Below are positions 12,372 through 26,720 of a DNA stretch of 64,000 nucleotides, in pieces. Source of the stretch: Polyodon spathula (Eukaryota; Chordata; Actinopteri; Acipenseriformes; Polyodontidae); contig NC_054570.1 in assembly GCF_017654505.1 (NCBI RefSeq), forward strand, positions 1,510,931-1,574,930. Reading direction: 5' to 3'. The notes under the pieces were generated by a model. The model saw only the letters and a program-made list of their open reading frames with translations, was not told where the DNA came from and searched no databases. The position numbers and the translations under genes were made by a program. How positions within the stretch are numbered: the first letter of the stretch is position 1; each line of letters opens with the position of its first letter.

Positions 12372-12725
12372 ATATATATATATATATATATATTCTGTGA
12401 TTATCTTTATTGCTTTATTGCTTGCAATTCAAGAGCTGAGACCACTGCATATCCAATGTCCATTGAACTGTCTCACTATATAGGTGATTGAGTGCGTAAG
12501 ATTCAGTCATAGTCTCTCCAGCGTATCATGGTCAAGGATGAATGTTCGAGTGATTAAAAAGAAACCAAAAATATTTCGTCAATGTCCATCATTCATATAT
12601 CTTTTTTTTTGGTTAAGCGTGATTTTCTTTGATGCCCTCTCTCTCTCTCTCTCTCTCTCTTCTCCTCTCTCACTCTCTCTTCTCTTCTCTAAAACACAAT
12701 ATATTTTCACTACAAAGATATACTG

Positions 12726-12777
<52 letters not shown>

Positions 12778-12779
12778 CT

Positions 12780-12845
<66 letters not shown>

Positions 12846-13092
12846 TTGAACTCGGCTCTCGCCAAGATAAGCACCAACTAAGACGTAGCTTTGCAGTAAA
12901 CTAATGTGATCCATCTCCATCCATTTGCGTTGTTTTCCATCTGATGATGTAGATATCCTTCTGCCTGGTGTTGATTGCTGAAGTGTAATGCTGGCTCCAG
13001 GGATCAGCTCATTTTGCCTCCCAAGTGTTGTGAACAGCTAATTTGCACTTAATAAACACTTAACCTACTTTGCACGAACCATGTTGCAATGC

Positions 13093-13201
<109 letters not shown>

Positions 13202-13589
13202 TATCCTATCTATAATATGTTATACACGTTTACAATGTGTTTAATGTAACCCCAACCCGTTTCTGATTCAATTGTGTGCTTGCATATATCATGCAAAAAG
13301 ATTTCCCCATGAAGAACATTGTAACCGTGCAGAGTGATGTTATGTCAGCATGCATGCATTTACCGAGAGTGTTTTGCTCTGTTTACTGTAAATGCTCGGC
13401 CCCCTTGTTCAAGAGTGGGATGGGGCAGAGAGCTAAGGCTTGTGAGAAACACCAAGTGTCAATTTCAGAATCAGGTCTGAATTCAGGGACACGTCAGAAC
13501 TGACTCGGGGCATTCCAACCATACACAATGTTTAACTGTCAGCAGCGAGGAAATTCAGACCGGCCTCCATCTTGTGTATTATTAATTAA

Positions 13590-13812
13590 TCATTTACCAA
13601 AGCGACTCAGAGACTAGGGGGGGTGAACTCTGCATCATCAACAACTGCTGCTGCTGCTGCAGAGTCTCTTCCAATAGGACCTAGTCTGCTTTGCATCTCA
13701 TCTGAAGGACGGGGCACAAGGAGGTGAAGTGACTCGCTCAGGGTCCCACACAGCAAGTCAGAACATCCTGATATCAAACTCTTTTTTTTAACCACTGGAC
13801 CTCCAGGCCTAG
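13590..13812 (-). mobile_element. tRNA-derived SINE, fullest copy
   Basis: Read on the minus strand, the head has an A-box-like GGAGGTCCAGTGGTTAAA. The body (GACCCTGAGCGAGTCACTTCACCTCCTTG, then GGTCCTATTGGAAGAGACTCTGCAGCAGCAG) runs to a CCCCCCTAGTCTCTGAGTCGCTTTGG tail. Related copies or pieces lie at 24003-24150, 51838-51999, 54538-54645 and 58880-58975. Confidence 0.7.
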
Positions 13813-14254
13813 CTTCAGCACTCCAGACAGACGGACGGATAGACGGGTGTGTTTTGTGATGAGTGCTAGTGAGGAATGCACTGCAGTGAACATGCTGTGA
13901 TATTTTAAATAGATTTGCACACGAAGTGCATTGTAGCTATGCATAATAACATTGTAACTATATGCAAGTACACATGCATTTATTAACTTTTATGTAAACA
14001 CACAGTGATTTATGTAAAGTGTTACCATAAGCAGTTTCCATCTATAAAACGCATCTGTAATTCCCCATTTATTACAATGTAATTATATGGTTATAAGCAT
14101 CCATTGTAAGTAAAGTGAAAACACACACACACAGACACACTGACACACACACACACACACTGATACACACACTGACACACACCACACACACACACTGACA
14201 CACACACTGACACTGACACAGACACATACAGACACAGACACACACACACACACA

Positions 14255-14297
<43 letters not shown>

Positions 14298-14344
14298 AGA
14301 CACACACACACTGACACAGACACTGACACACACACACTGACACA

Positions 14345-14381
<37 letters not shown>

Positions 14382-14889
14382 ACACAGACACACACGCAGA
14401 CACACACACACACTGACACTGACACACACACACACACTGACACCGACACACACACACACTGAAACACACAGACATGCACATGTGGAATTTCAAACTGATG
14501 TTCCAGAGCTGCACAAAGCTTGCTGAATGGGTGTTGGGGGATCCCCAGCAGGTATTTGCATTTGAAGCTGATTTCTCTGCATCTTCCTCTGGGTACACGT
14601 TGCTCTCAGAACCCACAGAACAGAGGCAGGTTTTCAGTAAATGTTCTAGTAGACCCAGGCTGACACTACCCACTCAAACACTGAGAGAGACTCAGAGCAG
14701 GAGAGCTGTGCGATCAGCCAGGGAATTCAACGTGTTCACTTGAGTCCTTGAAGTCTCACAACCAGAACTGCGACTAAGTGTGAAAAGGGACTTTGCAGAA
14801 AACAGTAAGAGACACCTTGCAGCCTGTCCCTTAGAGAACAAATTATACTGCTTTGATATCCCCCTGGTAAAAGCACAGCACAGTGTAGT

Positions 14890-15219
14890 AAAGCACAGTG
14901 AAGATAATGAACCAGCCCCCTTCTCAAAGCACAGTGAAGATAATGAACCAGCCCCCTTCTCAAAGCACAGTGAAGAGAATGAACCAGCCCCCTTCTCAAA
15001 GCACAGAGAAGAGAATGCAACCAGCCCCCTTCTCAAAGCACAGAGAAGATAATGAACCAGCCCCCTTCTCAAAGCACAGTAAAGATAATGAACCAGCCCC
15101 CTTCTCAAAGCACAGTGAAGAGAATGAACCAGCCCCCTTCTCAAAGCACAGAGAAGAGAATTCAACCAGCCCCCTTCTCAAAGCACAGTGAAGATAATGA
15201 ACCAGCCCCCTTCTCAAAG
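14890..15219. repeat. 36-bp minisatellite, array 2 (nine units)
   Basis: The same unit as at 10263-10905, AACCAGCCCCCTTCTCAAAG plus CACAGTGAAGATAATG, in the same orientation about 4 kb away. Two units carry an extra base (GAGAATGCAACC and GAGAATTCAACC), so the frame shifts inside the array, which argues against coding. Confidence 0.95.
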
Positions 15220-17592
<2,373 letters not shown>

Positions 17593-18092
17593 NNNNNNNN
17601 NNNNNNNNNNNNNNNNNNNNNNNNNNNNNNNNNNNNNNNNNNNNNNNNNNNNNNNNNNNNNNNNNNNNNNNNNNNNNNNNNNNNNNNNNNNNNNNNNNNN
17701 NNNNNNNNNNNNNNNNNNNNNNNNNNNNNNNNNNNNNNNNNNNNNNNNNNNNNNNNNNNNNNNNNNNNNNNNNNNNNNNNNNNNNNNNNNNNNNNNNNNN
17801 NNNNNNNNNNNNNNNNNNNNNNNNNNNNNNNNNNNNNNNNNNNNNNNNNNNNNNNNNNNNNNNNNNNNNNNNNNNNNNNNNNNNNNNNNNNNNNNNNNNN
17901 NNNNNNNNNNNNNNNNNNNNNNNNNNNNNNNNNNNNNNNNNNNNNNNNNNNNNNNNNNNNNNNNNNNNNNNNNNNNNNNNNNNNNNNNNNNNNNNNNNNN
18001 NNNNNNNNNNNNNNNNNNNNNNNNNNNNNNNNNNNNNNNNNNNNNNNNNNNNNNNNNNNNNNNNNNNNNNNNNNNNNNNNNNNNNNNNNNNN
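17593..18092. other. Assembly gap of exactly 500 N
   Basis: A round 500-base run of N suggests a placeholder, not a measured length. It cuts off the front of the TLR gene. A typical ectodomain of about 2 kb would not fit, so the true gap is probably larger. Confidence 0.95.
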
Positions 18093-18672
18093 CTACATCT
18101 TCCGATCCTGGTTCAACGAGCGCTGGCAGCGTGCGGGCGATGAAGACCAGCACTACAAATACGATGCTTTCATCTCCTACAACTCCGCGGACGAAGGCTG
18201 GGTCCTGCAGGAGCTCCTGCCCAACCTGGAGCTGAGGGGCCCACCGTCTTTCAAGCTGTGCCTCCACCACCGCGACTTCGAGCTGGGCAGGAACATTGTG
18301 GACAACATCGTGGACAGCATCTACTGCAGCCGGAAGACCCTCTGCGTGGTGAGCAGGCAGTACCTCCTCAGCGAGTGGTGCTCTCTGGAGATTCAGCTGG
18401 CCAGCTACAGGCTGTTCCACGAGCTCCGGGATGTCTTGATCCTCGTTTTCCTGGAAAAGATCCCTGAGAGGGAGCTGTCCGCCTACCACAAGATGAGGAA
18501 GGTGATGCTGAAGAAGACCTACATCGAGTGGCCCAGGGACCCTGAGGGTCAGGCTCTGTTCTGGACCAAGCTGAAGGAAGCACTCAAGAGCAGTAACCAC
18601 AGTGATAGCAACACACCTGAGCCCGACCTGGGCAAGCAAGACTATTTTACCAAGCAGCTGTTGTCTAATTAA
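18093..18672 (+). CDS. Toll-like receptor, TIR domain (TLR11-family, TLR13/TLR22-like), 5' part lost in gap
   Basis: The open frame runs from the gap edge (first full codon at 18094) to TAA at 18670-18672, about 192 aa. It carries the TIR boxes: YKYDAFISYNSADEGWV (box 1), LCLHHRDFELG (box 2 and BB loop), the SRKTLCVVSRQYLLSEWC segment, and LFWTKLKEAL (box 3). TIR domains recruit MyD88 or TRIF-type adaptors after ligand binding. Similarity is closest, from memory, to fish TLR22/TLR13-type receptors, which are often single-exon genes. The leucine-rich-repeat ectodomain and membrane helix are not visible. In the BB loop, Leu stands where most TLRs have Pro. ATTAAA at about 18725 may be the poly(A) signal. 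Confidence 0.88.
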
Positions 18673-20693
18673 ATTGGTGCCTTTAATAGGGCAGTTCATT
18701 TAAGATATTAAGACTACATCTTTTTATTAAAGCCTTCCATGTGATCACATGTGTTGTGCAGATCAATGAGGCATAGACTGTACTGTGCTACAGGGAAATC
18801 CACTGGACAGCCCAGCAGCAATGTAAAATGTACCTTCAAACACAGACATTATTAGAGTGTTTGTCTATATGACCTGGTTTCAGATGAAGTTTACCTTATC
18901 ATTTATAAAAGCTTGTTTTTGAACACTGTGGGTGTATTAATACTGTAGCCTGACCCATCAGTTTAACAGCACAGCAATGTTCTGTCCCAGTCCACACAGA
19001 GAGGGAGCAGAGATCTGGTCTTGCATAGGGTATTATATGACTCCAGTACACTAGGTCAGACTGGCCAGACCATGTGACTCCGTGCACGGCTGGACAGTTT
19101 GGGACCGTTCAGGCTTTTTAAGTCACGCCCCAATGCATTTTGGGAAGTGTAGTCCTGCTGTCAAAGGTACCTAAGACAGGTAATGTGTACCAGAATGCAT
19201 TGCAACACGAGTTGAAAAATCTGAACTGTCCAGCCGTGCACAGAGTCACATGGTAACCCCAGTACTGGAGTATGAACCTCAATCTTAAATCCTGTCAGGT
19301 AACTATCTGTGAAGATAGCCACAATTGCTGGGTCACGGTATTTCTTAAATTAATTTTGTTTGTTAACGAAAGACAGGGAGAAGCAGTTGCAGAGGTACTG
19401 AGCGCTATACATTGTATATGAATCGTTTAATATTTTGGTTTCAAGCTGAACGTTAACCTAGAACACTGCAACTTTAAAAACTAGATCTATTAAAAGAAAT
19501 AATAATTTCTTTGCAAACACTTTTTTTTGGAAATTTGGAAATAATTTCTGTTTGGAAAAAAGCAGAAGTGTTTTGAGTATTGTACCAATACAAAAGAGAT
19601 CTCGTCTCTGGATAACAACAAAGACTACAACACTCAGCACAGTCCTTCCTTTAAAGGAAAACAAAGAAGTGAGACCACAGAAACAGGCTAGACTGATTAA
19701 AAAAAATAAATCATGGAAACAAAACTATAGGGAAAAGAGCTGTGATCAGTATAGACCAGGACTCTGTCAAGTGCATCAAAATGAAAAATAGAAAAAAAGA
19801 TTAAAGGAAATTCAAATCAGCGTGTGTACAAAACTGCCTTCCCAACTGGTAAAAAAAAAAAACATTCTACAATGAAGATAAAAAGAATAAAGAATACATA
19901 CATTAGGGAAACCACAAATTACTTTTTTTTTAGAGAGGAGACAATTATCTCTTCAGGGATGCCAAGATGTTTAGAGAGCAAGTCGTCTGAGTGAAGCAAT
20001 CTGATAACAAACTCCCCGTCCCCAGCTGTGCTGCTTTCCTATACAAAAAGGAGAACATTTCCGGGTGGACCGTTCTACTTGAGAGAGGTCTCGCTCGTTC
20101 AAATATTCAGCCTATTTGTAAAGAGGACACGATGATCTGTTCAGGGATAGCAGGGCACTGAGTAAGTAAGGAGTCAGAGTGAGGAAACACAGGCAATGCA
20201 ATCTCCACCCTGCTGTGAATCGTTTGTTGTTTCCATAATCTGTGCCGGTGCTGTACATACACAAATAAATAAATAAATACATAAATAAATAATACTGCAT
20301 TGTTGTTCTAGGGCTTTTGTGACATCTTATCCAAAATAACTAAATGGATTCTAACAAAAATCTTCTTATTGCTTGATTGCTGACATTTGAAAACACTGAA
20401 GAGTTTTGAATAGTCGCTGGCTTCCCTATTCGTACATTACAAGACTGGGCTTTCTTTCAGTCAATTGCAGCACTGCAGAGCAGCAGAAACCAATCCGTTT
20501 ACCAGGAAAACAAAACATGTCCACTATATAAAGTCAGTATTGGACCCTGCTGATGCGTTTAGTTCACGGCTCAAACTGAAGGATGCTGGAATCCTTGGGA
20601 TAATGTTCAGGGGCAGATTCAATAATACCGCCAAAAAAAAAGAGCAGGTCTCCTTTGTGACCCATGTAATGTCCCTGTGGAAGGACGCAATTC

Positions 20694-20725
<32 letters not shown>

Positions 20726-22041
20726 AAGAAACTAATTTTTTTTATCAAAGATTACTATAATGAAATAGATAACAGTTCTTTGGCCTAGTAATCCTTTTAC
20801 TGCCCACAAAGAATTCAGAGAGGGAAAGAAAAAAGAGATTTTTACTCAGTATTTTGTGCATCTCTCCCCTGTGAAAACCCCAGTCTGCTCACATGACCTG
20901 GCAGCACAGCACAGGGAACAAACAGCCGCTTTGGGGAACCAGAGGCTCTCGTGATGTGCAAGGGAGTGATGCTCTTTTCACGTTAACACAGCAGCCCTCT
21001 GCAGTTTATCACTGAACACACTGCAAACGTTTGGAGCAATTCCGTTGATCTGATCTGCACTGCACTGCCATTCACGACACAGGGGCTGAAATGCACGTTC
21101 TTGAAAAACCGAGTTCACAGACAGTTTTAAAATTTCTAAAACTGAAATTTAAACAAACATGACTAAAGGGGATATAATTGATCAGGAGAAGAAAGAACTG
21201 AGAGGCAGGGTGCGAAGTGAGTGGGCGTGTTAGGCAAGAGAGCCTCTCGGAGCAGCTCAGAGGAAGAACCCACTCAACGACCCGAGCAGCTGTAAGAAAA
21301 GGATACACAGATGTTACCATGACGATATCTTCAACGCCAGGAAACACAAACAGCGAGGTTCATCTTTCTAGGAAAGCGCAGCTTCCTCCTTCTTTTCCTG
21401 GTGCTAGCCTGGCCTGGATGCAGCCCCGCCCAGAGCGCTGCAGTCAGCCTGACCCTAATAACACAAAGCTTACAAAACAGGCATGCAAGTGAAATCCCTC
21501 CCCTCACCCCTCAACATCCAATTATAAACCGCGTATCAGAAATCAACCAATCACAGTGCGTTACTTGTCCCAGTACATCTTTACCCTGTGTGCAGAGAAC
21601 ACCACACCACACCAGGGAGAGGGGCAGGGGCACAGGCAGGAGCAGAGAGAGGGGCAGGGGCAGGGGCAGGGGCAGGGGCAGGAGCGGAATCGTGTGGGAT
21701 TCTCTCGTCTTCGCACAAGGGCATTCTGAAATGCTCGTGGAACACTTTCAGAACCTGTTTCCTGCCCGTGTATGGATTCCTGCCTGGCTGGTTCATTCTG
21801 TTATTCCGCTGTGATAAAAATAAATAAATAAATAAATGATAAAACCAAAAAATCCATACTCACAGCATAACCTCTCCTTGGAAAACACTAGATTTCAAGG
21901 CCTCAAAAGTCTCTTCTGGTTTAAGTGGAATAAATGGCAGAATGTTTTACTGTTTCGTGGCTTTTTGACCAGTAGGGGGTGTGCAACAATAACTGTTTCT
22001 GGTTATTATTTAATCTGTGACAAAACATCATAATAATAATA

Positions 22042-22137
<96 letters not shown>

Positions 22138-23226
22138 TTCTACATGGCTTAATACATATATTAAGTAATCAGAAACAAATAAGACACCGTTTTATTTAAT
22201 AGAAATAATAATTTTAATCTGCAGGAAAATATAAACACCATTACTGCGCATGTTCGGTTTCTCATATTCTTCCTGCTATTGCAACGGACTCGCCTTCTGG
22301 GAAAATCAATTTACGTTTGTGAGGGAGATTTAAAAAAAAAAAAAAAAAAAAACTAAAAAGCGTACAGCACTTGATACTCGTACTTTATATTTGAGACACT
22401 TTATTCTCAACCAACCTAATAATAGGACGTGTAAATCAAACAATTCTTCAGTAGTTTGTTAAGTGTATCAGTGTAATTTAAGTCTGTGCTGTGCGTAACA
22501 CCCCTTTTGGCGAGTGAATGGTTTGTGCCGGTGGGTCCTGCTAGCTCTGTTGAAAATTCAGTCAGCTGCATTGAAAAGGTAACTGGACAGAAAAAATAAA
22601 AATAAAAAGACGAATAATTATCGCACGGGTAATAAAACAAATGCAAACTCCTGTTTGTTTATTCTTTAACTTTTGGCATGAGGTCACCTGGATATAACAA
22701 ATAGTTTTAACACAGATATTTGCAATTTACATAGTTTATTAGCATGATGCGTGCTGTAGTCGTTATAGAGATAAAAAGAACCAAAAACAAAATGTGTGTG
22801 TTTTATTATGTCACGTAATAAAATTATTTATTTACCAAATTTATTAGTTGTGTGTCGGGACTAATGGGTACAGGTGACTAAGCAAAAAACAAATAGGTTT
22901 TTGACGGGAATTTATAGTGCTGGCAAATCTCTGACCTGTATTGCTGTCGTGTAGGTAAACACATGATAGATTAATATTGTAGAACAGATAGTGTGTGGTG
23001 TTGATAACGGCGGAGGGTTTAGACACACACACTCAGGTACTTGTGGTCACGTCGTTTCTTTACCTTTATGAAAACTTGCCTGATGTGTGCGTGTTTATTG
23101 GACTGCATGCTATGCATGTGATTACAGGTATTATAATTGTTGGTTAACTGTAGGTTGCTGTGTGTCTTCAGTATTGGAGTTTTCTGTGTGAAGTTTCTCT
23201 CTCTCTCTCTCCCAGGCTGATTCATG
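18673..23226. other. Intergenic region between the TLR and pafah1b3
   Basis: Contains the MITE at 19069-19254, GGGGCAGG-type repeats at about 21618-21690, and a (TTA)n run at 22037-22136. A 5' noncoding exon of pafah1b3 may lie here but I cannot place it. Confidence 0.45.
19069..19254. mobile_element. MITE-like element with about 32-bp terminal inverted repeats
   Basis: ACCATGTGACTCCGTGCACG at the left end is mirrored by the right end (CGTGCACAGAGTCACATGGT). The arms continue through GGCTGGACAGTT. The interior of about 120 bp has no frame. Confidence 0.75.
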
Positions 23227-25438
23227 ATGAGTGACGGAGACTCGAACCCAGCTGCCACCCCCACAGCGGCTGCTGACCTGCACGGAGACGGACGCTGGCT
23301 CTCCTTGGTAATCCACTGGGGTCAGGGGTAGGGAAAGGGGATCGTAAAACTCTGGAAAACGCCTTTAATCTCAAAGCCGAGCCGCTGAAGGCGGCTTGTG
23401 AATGCATGGCTTTATTTTCCATATTAAACACTGAATTAAGAAACGCTTGTCTTTGTATCACAAGAAGTAATAGCAGTAGACTCCCATTGCGAAGCAGGTC
23501 AATCCAGTCCTGGTATTCCTTTCAGCTCAATAAAACCCGCCTCTGAAGATTTTTCCCTAGACCTACTGTGGGCTAATCAAGCTGGTATTAAAACCTGGAA
23601 TGGGTGAAAATGCTATGCAGTCGGAGTCTCATTACCATCCCTGCAAGACTGTTGCGCTATCCTTCCTTGGCCCAGGAAAGTCTGTCTTCTAAACCCACTC
23701 TCTCCCCCTCTTCTCTCCCTCTCTCTCTCTCCCTCCCCCCCCCTCCTCTCTCTATCTCTGTCTCGGTGCCGTCTCTCCCCGCAGCATCACCGCTTCGTGT
23801 CGGACAGCAAGGACAAGGAGCCAGAGGTCCTGTTTGTGGGAGACTGTCTGGTCCAGCTGCTGCACCAGTTCGAGGTACCAGAACCAAACCCACAGTGAGA
23901 AACTCGCGCCAGCCCAGGGCTTCCCAAACCCGAACACTGGTACCCAGTGTCTCCTGTACTGGTGTCTCCCAGTGTCTAACCAAGCTCTCAATTATTATTT
24001 ATTATGAATGAGTCATATAGCAGGTGCTTTTATCCAAAGCAGCTTCCAGAGACTAGGGGGGATGAACTCTGCATCATTAACAGCTGCTGCTGCTGCAGAG
24101 TCCCTTCCAATAGGACCTCGGTTTGTTTTATGTCTCGTCCGAAGGACTTAACTAAACCCTTAAAACTTGAGGATTAAACTCACTAAGCTGGATTAAAATA
24201 TTTTTAATTAATTGTTCTCGGCTCTTGAACACATTGTAGGTTCCAAATGTACAACAATTATAAACATTTTGAAAATCTCTAGACCAACTGTAAAGATGAT
24301 GGGGGGGGGTCCTGGGTTCTGGAAGCACTGCCCGTGCGGGATCGGGGAACGGAACAGGTCCTTATCCGAGCTCAGCAGCCCCGTGCAGAGTTGTTTTTTT
24401 TTTTTTTTTTATCTTTGTGCATGTCTTGATTGTTTGGCGTTGCGATCATTCGCCTGCATTACCGCGCGCTTTGCCCCCTGCAGGTTTGGCGGGAGCTCTT
24501 TTCTCCTCTCCACGCCCTCAATTTCGGAATGGGGGGAGACTGCACGCAGCATGTTCTGTGGAGGCTGCAGAACGGAGAGCTGGACCATATAAACCCAAAG
24601 GTGAGGGGGGGGGGGGGGGAGTCAGCCCAGCTGTCTGTGGCTCAGTGACCATGTGGACTGTGTACAGCTGTGGCCAAAATTTTAGCATCACTCTATAGAA
24701 CTGACTGGTTAAATTCGAATGAAACCTGCTGGAATAACATTACGTTCACATGCTGAATTACACACCGCCACTTTGGAGTTTTGCCATGTGCTTAATGGAA
24801 AAACTGACCAAAAATGGAAAAATATGAAATTTATCAAAATCTATTATGACTTCCGTGTTTTGTGTTTTTTTTTTTTTTTTTTTTTTTTTTTGCGATCAAA
24901 TTTTGTAGTTTCTTTTGATTACGCTGTGTTAAATTAAAAAAATTATTATTTCTTTTTTAAATGATGTCTCAAGCCTAAAATTGAGGCTGATCAAGCTCGT
25001 GCGATGGGGAAAACCTGGAATGGGTGAAACTGCTGTGCAGTAGGAGTCTTATTCCCGCCCCTGCGTGAGGGACCAGCTGTCTGCAGTGTTGGTGCATGGC
25101 GGTGGATAGAGTCCAGCGGAGATGCCTGTTCTGTCTCGGTGAATACGCGAGCATGCTGCTGTTGGTCTGAACTCTGTGTCCTGTGCCGCAGATTATAGTG
25201 CTCTGGGTGGGGACCAATAACCACGGAGACAGTGCTGAGCAGGTCGCGGAAGGAATCGGAGCCATCGTCAGACTGATCCACGGCAAGCAGCCCACAGCCA
25301 AAGTCCTCATACTGGTGAGTGACACACGCAGGACCACTGCCTGCCTGCCTGTCTGTCTGTCTCTCTCTCGGTCTGTCTCTGTGTGTCTCTGTCTCTTCCT
25401 CTCTCTTTTCTCTCTGTCTCTCTGCGTGTCTCTCTCTG

Positions 25439-25493
<55 letters not shown>

Positions 25494-25507
25494 GCCTGCC
25501 TGCCTGC

Positions 25508-25577
<70 letters not shown>

Positions 25578-25880
25578 GTCTGTCTGTCTGCACAGAGACC
25601 CTGACCTGCTCTGTTCCCCCAGGGTCTCCTGCCTCGTGGAAGGAGCCCCAACGCTCTGCGGGTGAAGAACGCCCGCGTGAACCAGCTGATCCAGGAGGCC
25701 CTGCCCTCCCTGCCTGGCGCCTCCTTCCTGGACGTGGACCCCGGCTTCGTCCTCTCCGACGGGACCATCTCCCACCACGACATGTACGACTACCTGCACC
25801 TCACCCGGGCCGGCTATGCCACCGTGTGCCAGCCCATCCACACCCGGCTGCTCGCCATGCTGGAGCAGCAGAAAATATAA
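23227..25880 (+). CDS. pafah1b3: Platelet-activating factor acetylhydrolase IB catalytic subunit (PAFAH1B3-like), five coding exons
   Basis: Coding exons are 23227-23307, 23785-23874, 24484-24600, 25192-25314 and 25623-25880. All introns are phase 0 with GT-AG borders; the product is 222 aa. The second of two adjacent ATGs was chosen because MSDGDSNPAATP matches the mammalian alpha-subunit start. The protein is an SGNH/GDSL-fold hydrolase that removes the sn-2 acetyl group of PAF and assembles with PAFAH1B1 (LIS1). Conserved blocks include WRELFSPLHALNFGMGGD, WVGTNNHG and SDGTISHHDMYDYLHL. The last supplies the catalytic Asp and His, and DGTISHHDMYDYLHL points to PAFAH1B3 over PAFAH1B2. The nucleophile block reads GDCLV in place of GDSLV, so residue 48 is Cys (TGT at 23845-23847). 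Intron 1 carries a dispersed repeat, intron 2 a SINE piece, and introns 3 and 4 further repeats. Confidence 0.95.
23495..23640. repeat. Dispersed repeat (ATTAAAACCTGGAATGGGTG family)
   Basis: The block ATCAAGCT...ATTAAAACCTGGAATGGGTGAAA...TGCAG..GGAGTCT.ATT recurs at 24988-25065 and in part at 55330-55470. A weaker trace is at about 945-1000. It lies in pafah1b3 intron 1. Confidence 0.55.
24003..24150 (-). mobile_element. SINE fragment in pafah1b3 intron 2
   Basis: Shares GAGACTAGGGGGGATGAACTCTGC, the GCTGCTGCTGCAGAGTC block and CCAATAGGACCT with the SINE at 13590-13812, in the same orientation. The tRNA-like head is missing. Confidence 0.65.
24664..24990. mobile_element. Dispersed non-autonomous element, copy B
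   Basis: Starts ACAGCTGTGGCCAAAATTTTAGCATCAC, then GAATGAAACCTGCTGGAA, a T-tract, and CCTAAAATTGAG. It matches 2245-2620 and 29788-30150. It sits in pafah1b3 intron 3. Confidence 0.65.
25335..25592. repeat. CT/GTCT/GCCT compound microsatellite
   Basis: A long CTCTCT, GTCT and GCCT tract fills most of the last pafah1b3 intron. Frames through it encode only Ser/Leu or Arg/Glu runs on the two strands. Confidence 0.9.
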
Positions 25881-26720
25881 CCAAGCACCGAGACAACCAA
25901 TCCAAACATGTAACGCCCGTGGAAACTGTTCTGTCTGATCTCCGACCCTGCACACACCCCCACCCCTCTGTTCCCTCCTAGCCCTGGCTTGGTGTTAGTC
26001 TCCTTCTCCAAGCTCACTGGAGCACCCCCCTGCAAAGCAAGAGCTCTTTGTGAAGTCCAAATTAAAAAATAAAAAAAATAAAAAAATCAGAACAGACCTC
26101 AAAGCTGAGGGGGACCCCCTTGTTCTGCTTAACCCCTCTCCCGGCTCTGCCCTCTGTTCCCTCCAGTTTAGAAACAACAAGAAGCCCGCTGACCACACCA
26201 GGGGAGCATCGCGAGGCAGCTTCTTGAGAGAGGGGGAAAGGAAGTAAACACTAAACACACAGCTCGGTCTCTGCAGTCCCAACACAGCTGTGACAAAAGA
26301 GACCAAGTTACCGCCTTGTTTGTTGTCATGAGTTCCGAGTGTTGTCTTAACCGTTTCATTGTGGGTGTTGCTGAATTGTAGACGACCTGTCTGAGAGAGA
26401 GGGGCACGTGGGAGGGTAGAATCTTGCTGAAGCTGCTGCTGTATTAAATACAACTGTGGCTTGGCCTGTTGAGCCTGTTTCTTTATCAGCAATTCCGTGA
26501 TGCACACAAAATGTCCTGGGTTTCAGAACACTCTTCGTTTTTAGGTGTGTTGTTGAAATGATCAGGGAGTTTGAAGAATCAGGTCCCTGATAAATGTGCT
26601 GTGAGGAAACTGGCCACACATCTCATCCCATCATGACTAGGTTACACCTTTGAGTCTGTGAGTCAGCTCTCTAGGAGAACCAATTCTTTCAGCATCAAAC
26701 TCTTGGCTTTTCAATATGAA
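25881..26720. other. pafah1b3 3' UTR and intergenic DNA
   Basis: Directly follows the pafah1b3 stop. AAATAAAAAAAATAAA near 26068 could serve as poly(A) signal. No further coding sequence is seen. Confidence 0.4.

Noticed and set aside
14072..14673. Cys/Val-rich ORFs of up to 196 codons
   Set aside because: Translation of a CA/CACTGA microsatellite on the minus strand.
24975..25981. ORFs of 326, 220 and 200 codons overlapping pafah1b3
   Set aside because: They run through the CT-rich intron and antisense to or out of frame with the pafah1b3 exons; composition is Arg/Glu or Ser/Leu repeats.
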